Assembly (NCBI GenBank): GCA_020346965.1
Contig: CP070793.1
Span: forward strand, 1,485,987-1,499,039
Reading direction: 5' to 3'
From: Chloroflexota bacterium
Lineage (GTDB): Bacteria; Chloroflexota; Dehalococcoidia; GIF9; AB-539-J10
Length of the DNA stretch: 13,053 nt
Positions 1 to 9,209 of the stretch are shown here, piece by piece. The notes under the pieces are model-generated. The model was not told the origin of the DNA and made no database searches. It saw nothing but the letters and a program-made list of their open reading frames with translations. Positions within the stretch are counted from its first letter, which is position 1; every line of letters starts with the position of its first letter. Made by a program: the position numbers and the translations under genes.

Positions 1-333
1 AAAGTTACCCACAGACGACATAAAAAGGTACTTGAACTAACCAAGGGACATCGAGCGGCGAGACACAAGCTTTATAGGACAGCACATGAGTCCATGCTTC
101 ATGCCTTGGCTTATTCCTATCGTCATCGCCGTGAACGGAAAGGCGACTTCAGAAGACTATGGATTACCCGCATTAGTGCTGCGGTAAGGGCTGAAGGACT
201 CACTTACAGCCGGTTCATAGCCAGATTAAAGAAGTCAAATGTGGAAATCGACCGCAAGATGCTAGCCGAGATGGCTGTTAAGGATCCTGAAGGATTTGCT
301 ACACTAGTAGGTTCGGTAGCTGAGAGCAAATAA
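1..333 (+). CDS. rplT: 50S ribosomal protein L20, 5' end cut off by window
   Basis: L20 binds 23S rRNA early in assembly of the large ribosomal subunit; in several bacteria it also represses its own infC-rpmI-rplT operon. The frame is open from base 1 to the TAA at 331-333 and gives 110 residues, so probably only the first 7-8 residues are missing upstream. The visible part has the L20 hallmarks: a very basic N-terminal helix ([20 protein letters not shown]), the block [16 protein letters not shown], then [20 protein letters not shown], and a C-terminal segment ending [12 protein letters not shown]. An internal ATG at 94 could be taken for a start, but the conserved L20 sequence continues upstream of it. 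The next gene, pheS, starts 72 bases downstream with no terminator between them, so cotranscription is likely. The infC-rpmI genes that usually precede rplT would lie outside the window. Confidence 0.96.
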   Translation, partial: KVTHRRHKKVLELTKGHRAARHKLYRTAHESMLHALAYSYRHRRERKGDFRRLWITRISAAVRAEGLTYSRFIARLKKSNVEIDRKMLAEMAVKDPEGFATLVGSVAESK

Positions 334-405
334 CCCGCGCTTGTAGTGCAATACTGCCCGAAGATTCCAGGGGTTTTAGGCAGGAATAACACCATTTGAT
401 GATCG

Positions 406-1440
406 ATGCTGGAACAACTCAAGGACCTTCATACGCAGGCTCTCGAAGAGCTAAATGGAATTAAGAATCCTCGGGAGTTGGAATTGTGGCGTATCCGCCA
501 CATGGGCAAGAGAAGTAGTTTGACGAAAGCTCTACGTTCGTTGGCCGCTTTGCCGTTGGAAGAACGGCGAAAGAAGGGTGCTCAAGCTAACGAAATCAAG
601 ACAGCTTTGGAGTCGAGCCTGGAAGAGAAGAGGAAATTACTAGAGGAGTCCCTTCTTACCTCTCCTGCGGATGCCCGGAGATTAGATTTTACCTTGCCCG
701 GTCGACCTATCCCGATTGGGCGACTTCACCCCACCACACAGATACTTAATGAAATCTGCGACATTTTCAAGAATATGGGCTTCCAGGTAATTGAAGGACC
801 CGACGTGGAATGGGATTACTACAACTTCGAGGCCCTAAATATCCCTCAAGATCATCCGGCGCGAGATATGTTTGCTACCATGTGGATAGATGCAGATATG
901 GGTGGGGAAGCCAGACTTCTGCGCACGCATACCTCACCAATGCAGATCAGGTTAATGGAGAAGGAGCGCCCACCAATAAGAACGATAGTGCCGGGGCGAA
1001 TCTACAGATATGAAGCAACTGACGCCACTCATGAATCGATATTCTATCAGGTTGAAGGTTTGGCTGTGGACAAGGGCATCACCTTGGGTGATTTGAAGGG
1101 AACTTTGCTTGACTTTTGCCACTGCCTTTTCGGCGAGGAAAGGAAGATACGATTTCGCTGCGATTACTTCCCTTTTGTGGAGCCCGGCGTCGAGGTAGCT
1201 ATCGAATGCGTAGCTTGCCAGGGGGCTGGCTGTCGTTTGTGTAGTCATAGCGGCTGGCTTGAAATATTAGGGGCAGGGATGGTCCATCCGGATGTTCTGG
1301 CAAGAGTGAATATCGACCCTGAAATCTATAGTGGTTTTGCCTTCGGGCTGGGAGTTGAGCGCATAGCTATGCTCCGCTACGGTATTGATCATATCCGTCT
1401 CTTTTACAGCAATGACCTCAGGTTCCTGAAGCAGTTCTGA
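406..1440 (+). CDS. pheS: Phenylalanyl-tRNA synthetase alpha subunit
   Basis: This is the catalytic alpha subunit of the alpha2-beta2 class II synthetase that charges tRNA-Phe. Its 344 residues match the usual bacterial length. It has an N-terminal coiled-coil region (about 1-85) that would contact tRNA, then the class II core: [10 protein letters not shown] (173-182), [12 protein letters not shown] in motif 2, and [20 protein letters not shown] in motif 3 near the C terminus. Four cysteines at 268, 271, 276 and 279 ([12 protein letters not shown]) just before the conserved [12 protein letters not shown] block form a possible metal-binding knuckle, which many bacterial PheS proteins have and E. 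coli lacks. The ATG at 406 is the first usable start, because an in-frame TGA lies at 400-402. The nearest purine-rich site (AGGAA at 382) is rather far, so initiation signals are weak. pheT follows after 16 bases. Confidence 0.97.
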   Translation: MLEQLKDLHTQALEELNGIKNPRELELWRIRHMGKRSSLTKALRSLAALPLEERRKKGAQANEIKTALESSLEEKRKLLEESLLTSPADARRLDFTLPGRPIPIGRLHPTTQILNEICDIFKNMGFQVIEGPDVEWDYYNFEALNIPQDHPARDMFATMWIDADMGGEARLLRTHTSPMQIRLMEKERPPIRTIVPGRIYRYEATDATHESIFYQVEGLAVDKGITLGDLKGTLLDFCHCLFGEERKIRFRCDYFPFVEPGVEVAIECVACQGAGCRLCSHSGWLEILGAGMVHPDVLARVNIDPEIYSGFAFGLGVERIAMLRYGIDHIRLFYSNDLRFLKQF

Positions 1441-1456
1441 ATTCTAAGGTGATACT

Positions 1457-3874
1457 ATGAGAGTCTCCCTCAAATGGCTCGAGGATTTTGTTGACGTCAG
1501 GCTTGCTCCTCAAGAACTGGCCGAACGGCTAACGATGGCTGGTCTGGAAGTCAAAGATATACAGACTGTGGGTGGCAGCTGGGATAACATAGTCATAGGG
1601 GAAGTGACAGCATTGAATCCTCATCCTAACGCTGACCGCCTGAAACTAGCTACAGTTGACCTGCGCACTGAGCAAGTCACCACAGTTTGCGGTGCCCCCA
1701 ATATCGCACTTGGACAGAAGGTGACTTTTGCTCGTATAGGAGCCCGGCTTATAGATTCTTACACTGGAAAAACTACAGTACTAAGACCAGCGAGAATTCG
1801 CGGTGTGGCTTCTGAGGGCATGATTTGCTCAGAGAAGGAATTGGGAATTTCTGACAGTCATGAAGGTATCTTAGTACTGTCACCTGAATCACCTATCGGT
1901 ACGCCTCTCAGTGATTATCTGGGAGACGTGATTTTTGATTTAGATGTGACACCTAACCGCCCGGATTGCCTATCAGTAACTGGCATCGCCCGAGAGGTCG
2001 CCGCCTTAACTGGTGAACGGCTGCGCTTGCCCCAAATTCGTTACGAAGAGTCGGAAGACTCGATAGACTCATTGGCCGCTGTAGACATAGTTGATTCGGG
2101 CCTATGTCCTAGGTACTGTGCTAGTTTGATTACAGGAGTAAAGGTGGGCTCCTCCCCAGGCTGGCTGCGGCAGCGTCTGAATAGCTACGGCATGCGTCCC
2201 ATTAACAACGTGGTTGATGTTACTAATTACGTAATGCTGGAATACGGTCAACCCCTGCACGCCTTTGATTATCACGAGCTTAAGGGCAGACAAATTATCG
2301 TACGTAGGGCTGGACGTCGTGAGACCATAACTACACTTGATGGTTCAAAGCGGACTCTCAATCCGGACATACTGGTTATCGCTGATAGAGAAGAGGCTAT
2401 TGCTGTAGCTGGAATAATGGGCGGTCTGGATTCCGAAGTTACGGACAAAGCTGAGGCTATCCTGTTGGAGTCGGCAAATTTCAACCAGGCTACTATTCGA
2501 CGGGGCTGTAGCCAACTCCAAGTTCAAAGCGAAGCCTCGATTCGCTTTGACAAAGGGCTGAACACGGAGCTTCCCTTGGTACCGTTGAAACGGGCGACAC
2601 AACTATTGCTAGAGGTAGCTGGCGGTAGAGCAGCCAAAGACATAATTGATGTTTATCCTGGAAAATCAGAGCCAAAGACTATAATGCTGTCCGCCCGAGA
2701 AGTGAAACGGCTTTCAGGTTTAAAGATTAACATTAATGGGATTCTTAAGGTATTAAGATCCTTGGGTTTTGAGTGCCACGAAGGTTATTCGGATTCACAG
2801 ATTTCTATATCCGTGCCTTATTGGCGTAGCGACGTTAAATGCTCTGCTGACCTCGTAGAGGAAGTAACTCGTATTATCGGGTATGAAAGAATCCCAATTA
2901 CGCGGCTTAGCTCTCCCTTGCCTCAACAGAAGTCGAAGTTGTCACCGTTAGCGCAGCAAAGCAATCTCAAGCAAAAATTGCGTAATATCCTGACTGGCTT
3001 TGGTTTTCAGGAGATATTGACATATTCTTTGGTCAGCATGGAGAAGCTGCAAAGGCTTTCCCCGAAGCCCGGGCTGAAAATTCCGTCGTTAAAAGTGGCT
3101 AATCCTATGACCAGGGAACAGGAATACTTACGTACCAGTTTGAGGGCTGGCCTCCTGACCACGCTGGCACATAACCAAAAATTCGAGCAGGAAGGCATAA
3201 GGTTATTTGAAATCGGCAAGGTATTTTTACCGCGAGGCAAGGATTTGCCTGAGGAAAGGGAGATGCTCTGCGCTGTGCTTAGTGGCCCAAGGACAGAGCT
3301 ATCCTGGCAAACTGAAAACGAGCCACTAGATTTCTTTGACGCTAAGGGGATAGTGGAAGGAATCCTGAGCCAGTTGGGGCTGAAAGCGAACTTCGATATT
3401 GGCGATGATGAAATTCTGTTCCCCGGAAGAGGGGCTGACATAATCGTTGATGATGAAAAAGTCGGTACAGTAGGAGAAGTGCATCCCAGTGTAGCGCAAG
3501 CCTTCGAGCTTTCTGATATTGCTTGTCTTATGGAAATTGACTTAGTAAGACTATCCAGTATGTTTATCTGGACCAAGGAATACCAGTCTATCCTGCGGTT
3601 TCCCAGGGTTACCAGAGACATTGCCTTAGTAGTGGATGAACAGGTTGCCTATCAGACGGTGGAGAATATAATCCGAAGCTTTGCGCTGGCAAGAAAGGTG
3701 ACTCTCTTTGACCTTTATCGGGGCAAGCAAATAGAAGAGGGCAAGAAATCTTTCGCCATAAGGATTGTGTACCAATCAGCTAGCCGTACCCTGACTGACG
3801 AGGAAGTTGACCAAACTCAAGAGCAAATGCTGACTAGGCTGCGTCAGGAACTTGGCACTACTTTACGTGCCTAA
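1457..3874 (+). CDS. pheT: Phenylalanyl-tRNA synthetase beta subunit
   Basis: This subunit completes the PheRS heterotetramer; it binds tRNA-Phe and edits mischarged Tyr-tRNA-Phe. At 805 residues it is full length for the bacterial type. In order it shows an EMAP-like OB-fold tRNA-binding domain (about 40-148, with the block NPHPNADRLKLATVD), the B3/4 editing domain (about 210-390, including NVVDVTNYVM and GQPLHAFD), a B5 domain (about 408-480, ending in SADLVEEVTRIIGYERIP), the inactive class II-like core (about 490-700, with MTREQEYLRTSLRAGLL), and a C-terminal FDX-ACB anticodon-binding domain (about 712-804, FPRVTRDIALVVDEQ). The start is supported by AAGGTGA seven bases before the ATG and by the 16-base spacing from pheS. 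The gene ends in convergence with proS; no clear terminator is visible in the 34 bases between them. Confidence 0.97.
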   Translation: MRVSLKWLEDFVDVRLAPQELAERLTMAGLEVKDIQTVGGSWDNIVIGEVTALNPHPNADRLKLATVDLRTEQVTTVCGAPNIALGQKVTFARIGARLIDSYTGKTTVLRPARIRGVASEGMICSEKELGISDSHEGILVLSPESPIGTPLSDYLGDVIFDLDVTPNRPDCLSVTGIAREVAALTGERLRLPQIRYEESEDSIDSLAAVDIVDSGLCPRYCASLITGVKVGSSPGWLRQRLNSYGMRPINNVVDVTNYVMLEYGQPLHAFDYHELKGRQIIVRRAGRRETITTLDGSKRTLNPDILVIADREEAIAVAGIMGGLDSEVTDKAEAILLESANFNQATIRRGCSQLQVQSEASIRFDKGLNTELPLVPLKRATQLLLEVAGGRAAKDIIDVYPGKSEPKTIMLSAREVKRLSGLKININGILKVLRSLGFECHEGYSDSQISISVPYWRSDVKCSADLVEEVTRIIGYERIPITRLSSPLPQQKSKLSPLAQQSNLKQKLRNILTGFGFQEILTYSLVSMEKLQRLSPKPGLKIPSLKVANPMTREQEYLRTSLRAGLLTTLAHNQKFEQEGIRLFEIGKVFLPRGKDLPEEREMLCAVLSGPRTELSWQTENEPLDFFDAKGIVEGILSQLGLKANFDIGDDEILFPGRGADIIVDDEKVGTVGEVHPSVAQAFELSDIACLMEIDLVRLSSMFIWTKEYQSILRFPRVTRDIALVVDEQVAYQTVENIIRSFALARKVTLFDLYRGKQIEEGKKSFAIRIVYQSASRTLTDEEVDQTQEQMLTRLRQELGTTLRA

Positions 3875-3908
3875 GTTGGTCAGAGAGAGGCAACGTTGGT
3901 TAAACCAA

Positions 3909-5666
3909 TCAAGACTTCGACTTGAAGGTTTTGTCTAAAAGCTTCTTCACCTGTTTTGTCAGGTTTTCCAAAGCCAAAAGCTGGGCTTCTTTCTCCGTGC
4001 GCCATTTTGCCTCTATGCTCTGGTTCTGTAGGGTGCGCGGTGACAGGGTCAACCGCAGTGGTATTCCCAGGAGGTCAGCATCGTTGAATTTAACGCCGGG
4101 GGATTCTTCACGGTCATCGAAGAGCACTTCAATACCTTCTCTCTGTAATTCGCGGAAGACTTTTTCTGCTGCAGGAAGGACCGCGGACTTCTCTAACGAT
4201 AGAGGACAAAGATAGACGTGATAAGGGGCTACGGCAGGTGGCCAGATAATGCCTTTATCGTCGTGGCTTTGCTCTACTATGGCTGCCAACAGTCGTCCCA
4301 ATCCTATACCGTAGCTGCCCATGGTAATGGGGTGGGACTTGCCATTGCTATCTAGGAAAGATGCCCCGAATCTCTCACTGATGAAGGTCCCCAACTTAAA
4401 TACATGCCCTACTTCGATGCTTCGGGCATACGTGAGCTTATTGCTACACTTGGCGCAGCTATCGCCGGATCGGGCTAGGGCTATATCAGCCATGATGTCA
4501 ACCTGGAAATCCCTGGGGTAATTGGCATTCCTGAAGTGGTACCCCGGCTTATTGGCACCAGCCACGAAGTTGGATCCCACGGTTATAGAATCATCAGCTA
4601 TGACTTTCATTCCTTTTGTACCTATCGGTGAGGCAAAACCAGCCACAATTCCGGCGTCTTCTACCTCGACCTCAGTGGCCAGGCGGAGCTCCGTGCACTT
4701 CAAGGCATTTGCTAACTTCGTTTCATTGACTTCAAGATCGCCCCGAATCACAACGAATACGAATCCTCCGTCAGCATAGTAAAACACCGCCTTAAGAGTT
4801 CGGCCTGTCGGCACACCGATGAAACGAGCTACTTCCTCTATGGTTTTCGTCTCAGGCGTTGCCATTTCTTCTAAAGGCAGGAGGTTCTTTGCCTCCCCTT
4901 CACTGCTCTCAGGAATTTGATTTACAGGAATGGCAGGTTCGATAGTTTTGGCAAACTGTGCCTTCTCGGCGTTGGCGGCGTAACCACAGCTGGAGCAGTA
5001 AATAACGTGATCTTCACCGTTTTCCGTTAGGACCACGAACTCGTGAGAGTCTTTACCTCCTATAGCCCCGCTGTCAGCTTCCACCATCAACGCTGGCAGA
5101 CCGAGGCGAGCATAGATATTCCTGTAAGCTTGGCAAATCCTCTGATAGCTCTCGTCGAGGCCGGCCTCATCGGCATCAAGGCTGTAGAGGTCTTTCATGA
5201 TAAACTCGCGGACTCTCAGCAAACCCCCGCGGGGTCGAGGCTCATCACGAAGTTTCGTCTGTATTTGATAGGGCAGCAGAGGAAGGTCCCGGTAGCTTTG
5301 CACATAGCGGTGCGCAAGGTCGGCAACGACTTCCTCGTGAGTAGGCCCCAGCGCCAGCGCCTGTTCCTTGCGGTCGGTTAAGGTGAAGAGAGACTTGCCG
5401 AAAGATACATCCCGGCCCGATTGCTGCCAGAATTCAAGAGGCTGCAATACGGGCAGCATCACTTCCTGCCCGCCGGCTTTATCCATTTCATCCCTGATAA
5501 TATTCTCTATCTTTCTGAGTACTCGCCACCCTAGAGGCAGATAACAGTAGACCCCAGCAGCCTCCTGGGCAACCATTCCTGCCCTGAGCAGTAGCTGATG
5601 GCTTACGCTTTCTGCTTCAGCAGGTACCTGTCGTAGTGTTTTGCCAAAAAGCTTAGAAAAACGCAC
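3909..5666 (-). CDS. proS: Prolyl-tRNA synthetase, bacterial type with INS editing domain
   Basis: This cytoplasmic class II synthetase charges tRNA-Pro and hydrolyses mischarged Ala-tRNA-Pro. At 585 residues it fits the bacterial-type ProRS rather than the archaeal/eukaryotic type. The N terminus (RFSKLFGKTLRQVPAEAES) is typical. Motif 2 is TKLRDEPRPRGGLLRVREF (137-155) and motif 3 is GSYGIGLGRLLAAIVEQ (450-466). Between them lies a YbaK-like INS domain (about 230-400); K292 in GRTLKAVFYY probably corresponds to the editing lysine of the family. Cysteine pairs C224/C227 and C404/C407 flank the INS domain and may form a metal site. The C-terminal anticodon-binding domain covers about 480-575. 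Translation probably starts at a GTG (5664-5666), with AAGGT about eight bases upstream on this strand. It is the last gene of the minus-strand cluster, 11 bases after ispG. Confidence 0.96.
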   Translation of the reverse strand: MRFSKLFGKTLRQVPAEAESVSHQLLLRAGMVAQEAAGVYCYLPLGWRVLRKIENIIRDEMDKAGGQEVMLPVLQPLEFWQQSGRDVSFGKSLFTLTDRKEQALALGPTHEEVVADLAHRYVQSYRDLPLLPYQIQTKLRDEPRPRGGLLRVREFIMKDLYSLDADEAGLDESYQRICQAYRNIYARLGLPALMVEADSGAIGGKDSHEFVVLTENGEDHVIYCSSCGYAANAEKAQFAKTIEPAIPVNQIPESSEGEAKNLLPLEEMATPETKTIEEVARFIGVPTGRTLKAVFYYADGGFVFVVIRGDLEVNETKLANALKCTELRLATEVEVEDAGIVAGFASPIGTKGMKVIADDSITVGSNFVAGANKPGYHFRNANYPRDFQVDIMADIALARSGDSCAKCSNKLTYARSIEVGHVFKLGTFISERFGASFLDSNGKSHPITMGSYGIGLGRLLAAIVEQSHDDKGIIWPPAVAPYHVYLCPLSLEKSAVLPAAEKVFRELQREGIEVLFDDREESPGVKFNDADLLGIPLRLTLSPRTLQNQSIEAKWRTEKEAQLLALENLTKQVKKLLDKTFKSKS

Positions 5667-5677
5667 TCCTCTTACCT

Positions 5678-6739
5678 TTACTCTAATCCTCTACTGTCGA
5701 GAGAGTTTATTTCTGTCATTATAGCTTCGAGAAACCTATCCTCGCTTACCGTGCTCACTACCTCCCCCTTTCTAAATATAGCACCCTTGCCCTTGCCGCA
5801 GGCAATACCCACGTCTGAATCCCTAGCCTCACCGGGACCATTTACTATGCAGCCCATAACTGCCACTTTAATGGGCTTACTCATTCTTTCCATGTGCTTG
5901 CCTACTGCCTCAGCCAGGGCAATGATATCAACTTCAGTCCGGCCGCAGGAAGGGCAACTCACCAGAGTTGGACCTCTTTGACGAAGCCCTAGACCTTTGA
6001 GAATTTCGTAAGCCACGAATACCTCTTCGCAGGGATGAGCGGTCAGAGAAACACGTATGGTATCTCCAAACCCTTGATGAAGAAGTATACCAATGCCTAC
6101 GGCGCTGCGTATGGCTCCCATCCGGGGAAGTCCGGCCTCAGTTACACCCAAATGCAGCGGATATGGCATTTCATCGGCAATCATTTGATAAGCTCGGATG
6201 GTAGTGAGGACATCGAAGGCTTTAAGGGAGACCTTGATTAAATCGAAGTCCAAGTTTTCCATGAGCCTTATCTGTTCTAGTGCCATGTTGACCATTCGTT
6301 CGGCTAGTGGAGCATCAGGCTGGAAACTGGCCGGTAGACTACCGGCATTTACTCCAATACGGATGGGCACCTCTTTTTCTTTAGCAGTGGCTACTACAAT
6401 GGCAATCTGGTCTTTGTCTCCTATGTTGCCGGGATTGAGGCGGAGGCCATCAACACCGGCCTGCAATGCCGTTAAAGCCAAGTGGTAGTCAAAGTGTATA
6501 TCTGCAATAATGGGTAGCGAAACATTCTTTTTTATGGATGCCAGGCTTTTGGCAGCTTCTTTATCGGGGACCGCTACTCGCACTATCTCACAGCCACAAT
6601 CCTCTAGCTCCTTAATCTGGTTTATAGTGGCAGGGATATCACGGGTATCGGTCTTGGTCATGGATTGCACTACGATGGGGGCGTCGCCGCCGACGGCTAC
6701 ATGACCAATTCTCAATTGCTTGCAGTTGCGACGTTTCAT
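5678..6739 (-). CDS. ispG: 4-hydroxy-3-methylbut-2-enyl diphosphate synthase (MEP pathway)
   Basis: IspG (GcpE) is a 4Fe-4S enzyme of the MEP isoprenoid pathway. It reductively converts methylerythritol cyclodiphosphate to HMBPP. The 353 residues match the two-domain bacterial form. The N-terminal TIM barrel has VQSMTKTDTRD, PIIADIHFDYHLA, LRLNPGNIGD and PIRIGVNAGSL. The C-terminal iron-sulfur domain has SCPSCGRTEVD (C262, C265) and MGCIVNGPGEARDSDVGIA (C297, E304), which supply the three cysteines and one glutamate that hold the cluster. The ATG overlaps the rseP stop in an ATGA, and AAGGGG nine bases upstream is a reasonable ribosome-binding site. Together with dxr two genes upstream, it shows that the organism makes isoprenoids by the MEP route. 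Confidence 0.97.
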   Translation of the reverse strand: MKRRNCKQLRIGHVAVGGDAPIVVQSMTKTDTRDIPATINQIKELEDCGCEIVRVAVPDKEAAKSLASIKKNVSLPIIADIHFDYHLALTALQAGVDGLRLNPGNIGDKDQIAIVVATAKEKEVPIRIGVNAGSLPASFQPDAPLAERMVNMALEQIRLMENLDFDLIKVSLKAFDVLTTIRAYQMIADEMPYPLHLGVTEAGLPRMGAIRSAVGIGILLHQGFGDTIRVSLTAHPCEEVFVAYEILKGLGLRQRGPTLVSCPSCGRTEVDIIALAEAVGKHMERMSKPIKVAVMGCIVNGPGEARDSDVGIACGKGKGAIFRKGEVVSTVSEDRFLEAIMTEINSLDSRGLE

Positions 6740-8040
6740 ATTCCAAAACCCCTTGGAATACGCCAGATATCTACTACGGTTATTATTATTACAAGCGCAA
6801 TCAGAAAGGCCGTTCCGATAGTGTAGACCAGGCGTACTGTTCGAGGGGAGAGACGCTTTCCGCGTCTACATCCTTCGATGAATGCCACCAACATACCTCC
6901 TCCATCCAAAGGTGGGATGGGGAAGAGGTTAAATATGCCGATACCTAGGCTGATCATACTAGCCATAAATAGCATGCTGCTGAAGCCGGAGGTGCGCACT
7001 ACCTCCAGTGTTAATTGACCGGCTCCTATTGGGCCCACCAGTGCTGTATCGGGAGATTCTATAATTTGAGGGATAGCCTCTACTATGAGCGCAGGCATAA
7101 AAATGATATCCCTGGCTCCCAAATAGATTGCCCTCCAGACAGGAAGCCGCTCTTGTTCCATATGTGTCCCTTCCACCCACTGCAAATCCACGCCCGGGAG
7201 TGTTTGATAGCCGACATTGGTCAAAGTGACGGAAGTCTCTTTCCCGTCTCGGAGCAAAACCAGCTGCATTTCCCCATCCTCCTCAGCGGAGCGCAAGGCA
7301 TTAGATATGCTTTCGTCATTGTAAATGAGTTGTCCGTTGATCGTGAGGATGGTATCGCCAGATCTGATGCCAGCTTCATAAGCTGGCGAATCCTCGTCCA
7401 CCTGGCTTACTATGTCCCACCAAGGCCAGACACCTATTTTCAGTAACTGCGATTCCGGGTCAAGTTCTGGCTTCAAGGTTTTTTCCTCCACTTGCCCGCT
7501 GCTCAGCAGGAGCAAAGTTATTTCTGCTCCTTCTTCCACCGAATTCACCATTTCCTGCACATCTCCGCGCCTACGGATAGGTTGTCCCTCTATCTCCAGA
7601 ATTATATCCGCGGACTCGATGCCTGCTTTGCCCGCAGGAGAATTCTCCACTACAGAATGAACCATAAGTCCATCGCCGGCAATTACGGAATATGGCAGTG
7701 CGATGAAAGCACTGAGGAGAATAAAGGCTAGAAAGATATTGAATAATGGTCCGGCAACGTATATCCCAAACCTCGTCCAGGGTCCTTTGCCAGCGAGACT
7801 CCGGGGTACTGTGGGATCATTTTCTCCAGCAGCCTTAACAAATGCTCCGACGGGTATGGCATTAAGTGAGTATATTGTCTCGCCTCGCTTAATACCAAAC
7901 AGTCTTGGGGGTATGCCCAGACCGAACTCTTCCACCTTTACCCCGGCGCGCTTACTAGCGATGAAGTGACCCAATTCGTGAAGACACATTGCCACGAATA
8001 GAGCTACTATGAAGAGAATAATAATTACGGCAATGTTCAT
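6736..8040 (-). CDS. rseP: RseP-type intramembrane zinc metalloprotease (site-2 protease), two PDZ domains
   Basis: This is a membrane-embedded S2P metalloprotease. The family cleaves transmembrane segments of anti-sigma factors and leftover signal peptides; the substrate here is unknown. Its 434 residues begin with a hydrophobic helix carrying the zinc motif HELGH (21-25). A second hydrophobic stretch (about 93-120) follows, then two tandem PDZ domains (about 122-195 and 207-285, with SPAGKAGI and SPAYEAGIRSGD). The last hydrophobic region holds FPIPPLDGG, whose D379 is the third zinc ligand, and the protein ends with another membrane helix (about 402-423). It overlaps both dxr and ispG by an ATGA, so translation is probably coupled. 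The position between dxr and ispG is usual for this family. No rseA or sigma-factor gene is in the window, so a stress-response role cannot be read from context. Confidence 0.94.
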   Translation of the reverse strand: MNIAVIIILFIVALFVAMCLHELGHFIASKRAGVKVEEFGLGIPPRLFGIKRGETIYSLNAIPVGAFVKAAGENDPTVPRSLAGKGPWTRFGIYVAGPLFNIFLAFILLSAFIALPYSVIAGDGLMVHSVVENSPAGKAGIESADIILEIEGQPIRRRGDVQEMVNSVEEGAEITLLLLSSGQVEEKTLKPELDPESQLLKIGVWPWWDIVSQVDEDSPAYEAGIRSGDTILTINGQLIYNDESISNALRSAEEDGEMQLVLLRDGKETSVTLTNVGYQTLPGVDLQWVEGTHMEQERLPVWRAIYLGARDIIFMPALIVEAIPQIIESPDTALVGPIGAGQLTLEVVRTSGFSSMLFMASMISLGIGIFNLFPIPPLDGGGMLVAFIEGCRRGKRLSPRTVRLVYTIGTAFLIALVIIITVVDIWRIPRGFGI

Positions 8041-9209
8041 CTCTTATCTATCTCAAGATTGCTACTTCGCTCAGGTTCCTTGAAGTTATCAACAAAAAGC
8101 TTTGTAGCACATTCTCTCGCCCAAGCATCGGCGGCCAATATTTCTTCTATAGATGGTTGCCGGATATTCTGATGTTGCTCAAGCGTTCTCTGCACAATTT
8201 TGGCTATATCGGTGAAACCTATTCTATCATTAAGGAAAAGCTCTACAGCTACCTCATCAGCGGCGCAAAGTACTGTCGGAGAAGTTCCTCCTGATTCACC
8301 AGCATCTATTGCCAGTTTCAGACAGGGGAACCTATCATAATCTACAGGCTCAAAGTTCAGAAAGCCAATTTTATCCCAGTCAAGCCGTGTTAGTTCTGAA
8401 TTAGGCCACCTCTGAGGATAAGAAAGGGCATATTGAATAGGTATCTTCATATCGGGCTGGCTAAGTTGAGCTTTCAGGGAACCATCAATGAACTCCACCA
8501 TGGAATGGACGATAGACTGTGGATGTATTAATATCTCAATACTATCAAAGGGGAAGGAGAAAAGCCAATGAGCTTCGATAACCTCCAATCCTTTATTCAT
8601 AAGGGTTGCTGAGTCTATGGTTACCTTTCTTCCCATCTTCCATACAGGGTGCCGCACAGCTTGCTCTGGAGTTACCTCAGCTAATTGTGACTGTGAATAA
8701 CGATAGAAGGGCCCACCGGAGGCGGTGAGAAAAAGCCTGCGAGGCCTATTATCTTCACCATGCAGGCATTGCCAGATGGCGCTATGCTCACTGTCGATGG
8801 GCAAGATTCGAGCTTTGTGGCGGCTGGCTTCATGCATGATAATTTCACCAGCCATCGCCAATACTTCTTTACTAGCCAAAGCGACTGTTTTACCCGCCCG
8901 TATAGCTGCCAGAGTGGGGCTTAGTCCTGCATTGCCTGCAGTGGCTACTATAACGGAATCGACCTCCGGATGACTGGCTATTTCTTCTGGGGACAAAAAC
9001 TCCCCGCCGTAACTAATTTCGGGCGTCATGGATGAATGAAACAGCTTGGGCTGAAATTCATTGATTTGCCTTTCTAGGAGCTCAAGATTTCTATTTCCTG
9101 TCAGAGCTACTACTTTTAATTTGCTGGGCAGGGCACCGATTACATCCAAAGCTTGGCGCCCTATGGAGCCTGTCGAGCCCAGGATAGCTATTTTTCTTAG
9201 ATGACCCAT
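8037..9209 (-). CDS. dxr: 1-deoxy-D-xylulose 5-phosphate reductoisomerase
   Basis: DXR (IspC) makes methylerythritol 4-phosphate from DXP with NADPH, the first committed MEP-pathway step. The 390 residues match the family. The NADPH-binding loop is GSTGSIG (11-17). Further conserved blocks are LASKEVLAMAGE, PIDSEHSAIWQ (metal ligands D139 and E141), LTASGGPF, and HPVWKMGRKVTIDSATLMNK with N195, K196 and the third ligand E199. IHPQSIVHSMVEF and PDMKIPIQYAL complete the substrate region and the start of the linker to the C-terminal helical domain. The start overlaps the end of cdsA by 13 bases and has no visible Shine-Dalgarno sequence, so translation probably depends on coupling with cdsA. All catalytic residues I could check are present. 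Confidence 0.97.
   Translation of the reverse strand: MGHLRKIAILGSTGSIGRQALDVIGALPSKLKVVALTGNRNLELLERQINEFQPKLFHSSMTPEISYGGEFLSPEEIASHPEVDSVIVATAGNAGLSPTLAAIRAGKTVALASKEVLAMAGEIIMHEASRHKARILPIDSEHSAIWQCLHGEDNRPRRLFLTASGGPFYRYSQSQLAEVTPEQAVRHPVWKMGRKVTIDSATLMNKGLEVIEAHWLFSFPFDSIEILIHPQSIVHSMVEFIDGSLKAQLSQPDMKIPIQYALSYPQRWPNSELTRLDWDKIGFLNFEPVDYDRFPCLKLAIDAGESGGTSPTVLCAADEVAVELFLNDRIGFTDIAKIVQRTLEQHQNIRQPSIEEILAADAWARECATKLFVDNFKEPERSSNLEIDKR

Noticed and set aside
3007..3621. A 204-codon open frame on the minus strand inside pheT
   Set aside because: It is fully antisense to the conserved PheT core and FDX-ACB region, has serine-rich low-information composition and no recognisable domain. It is a shadow of pheT.
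3896..3908. Palindrome TTGGTTAAACCAA as a terminator or operator
   Set aside because: The loop would be one base, the stem is AT-rich and no T-tract follows on either strand. A single occurrence gives no basis for calling an operator.
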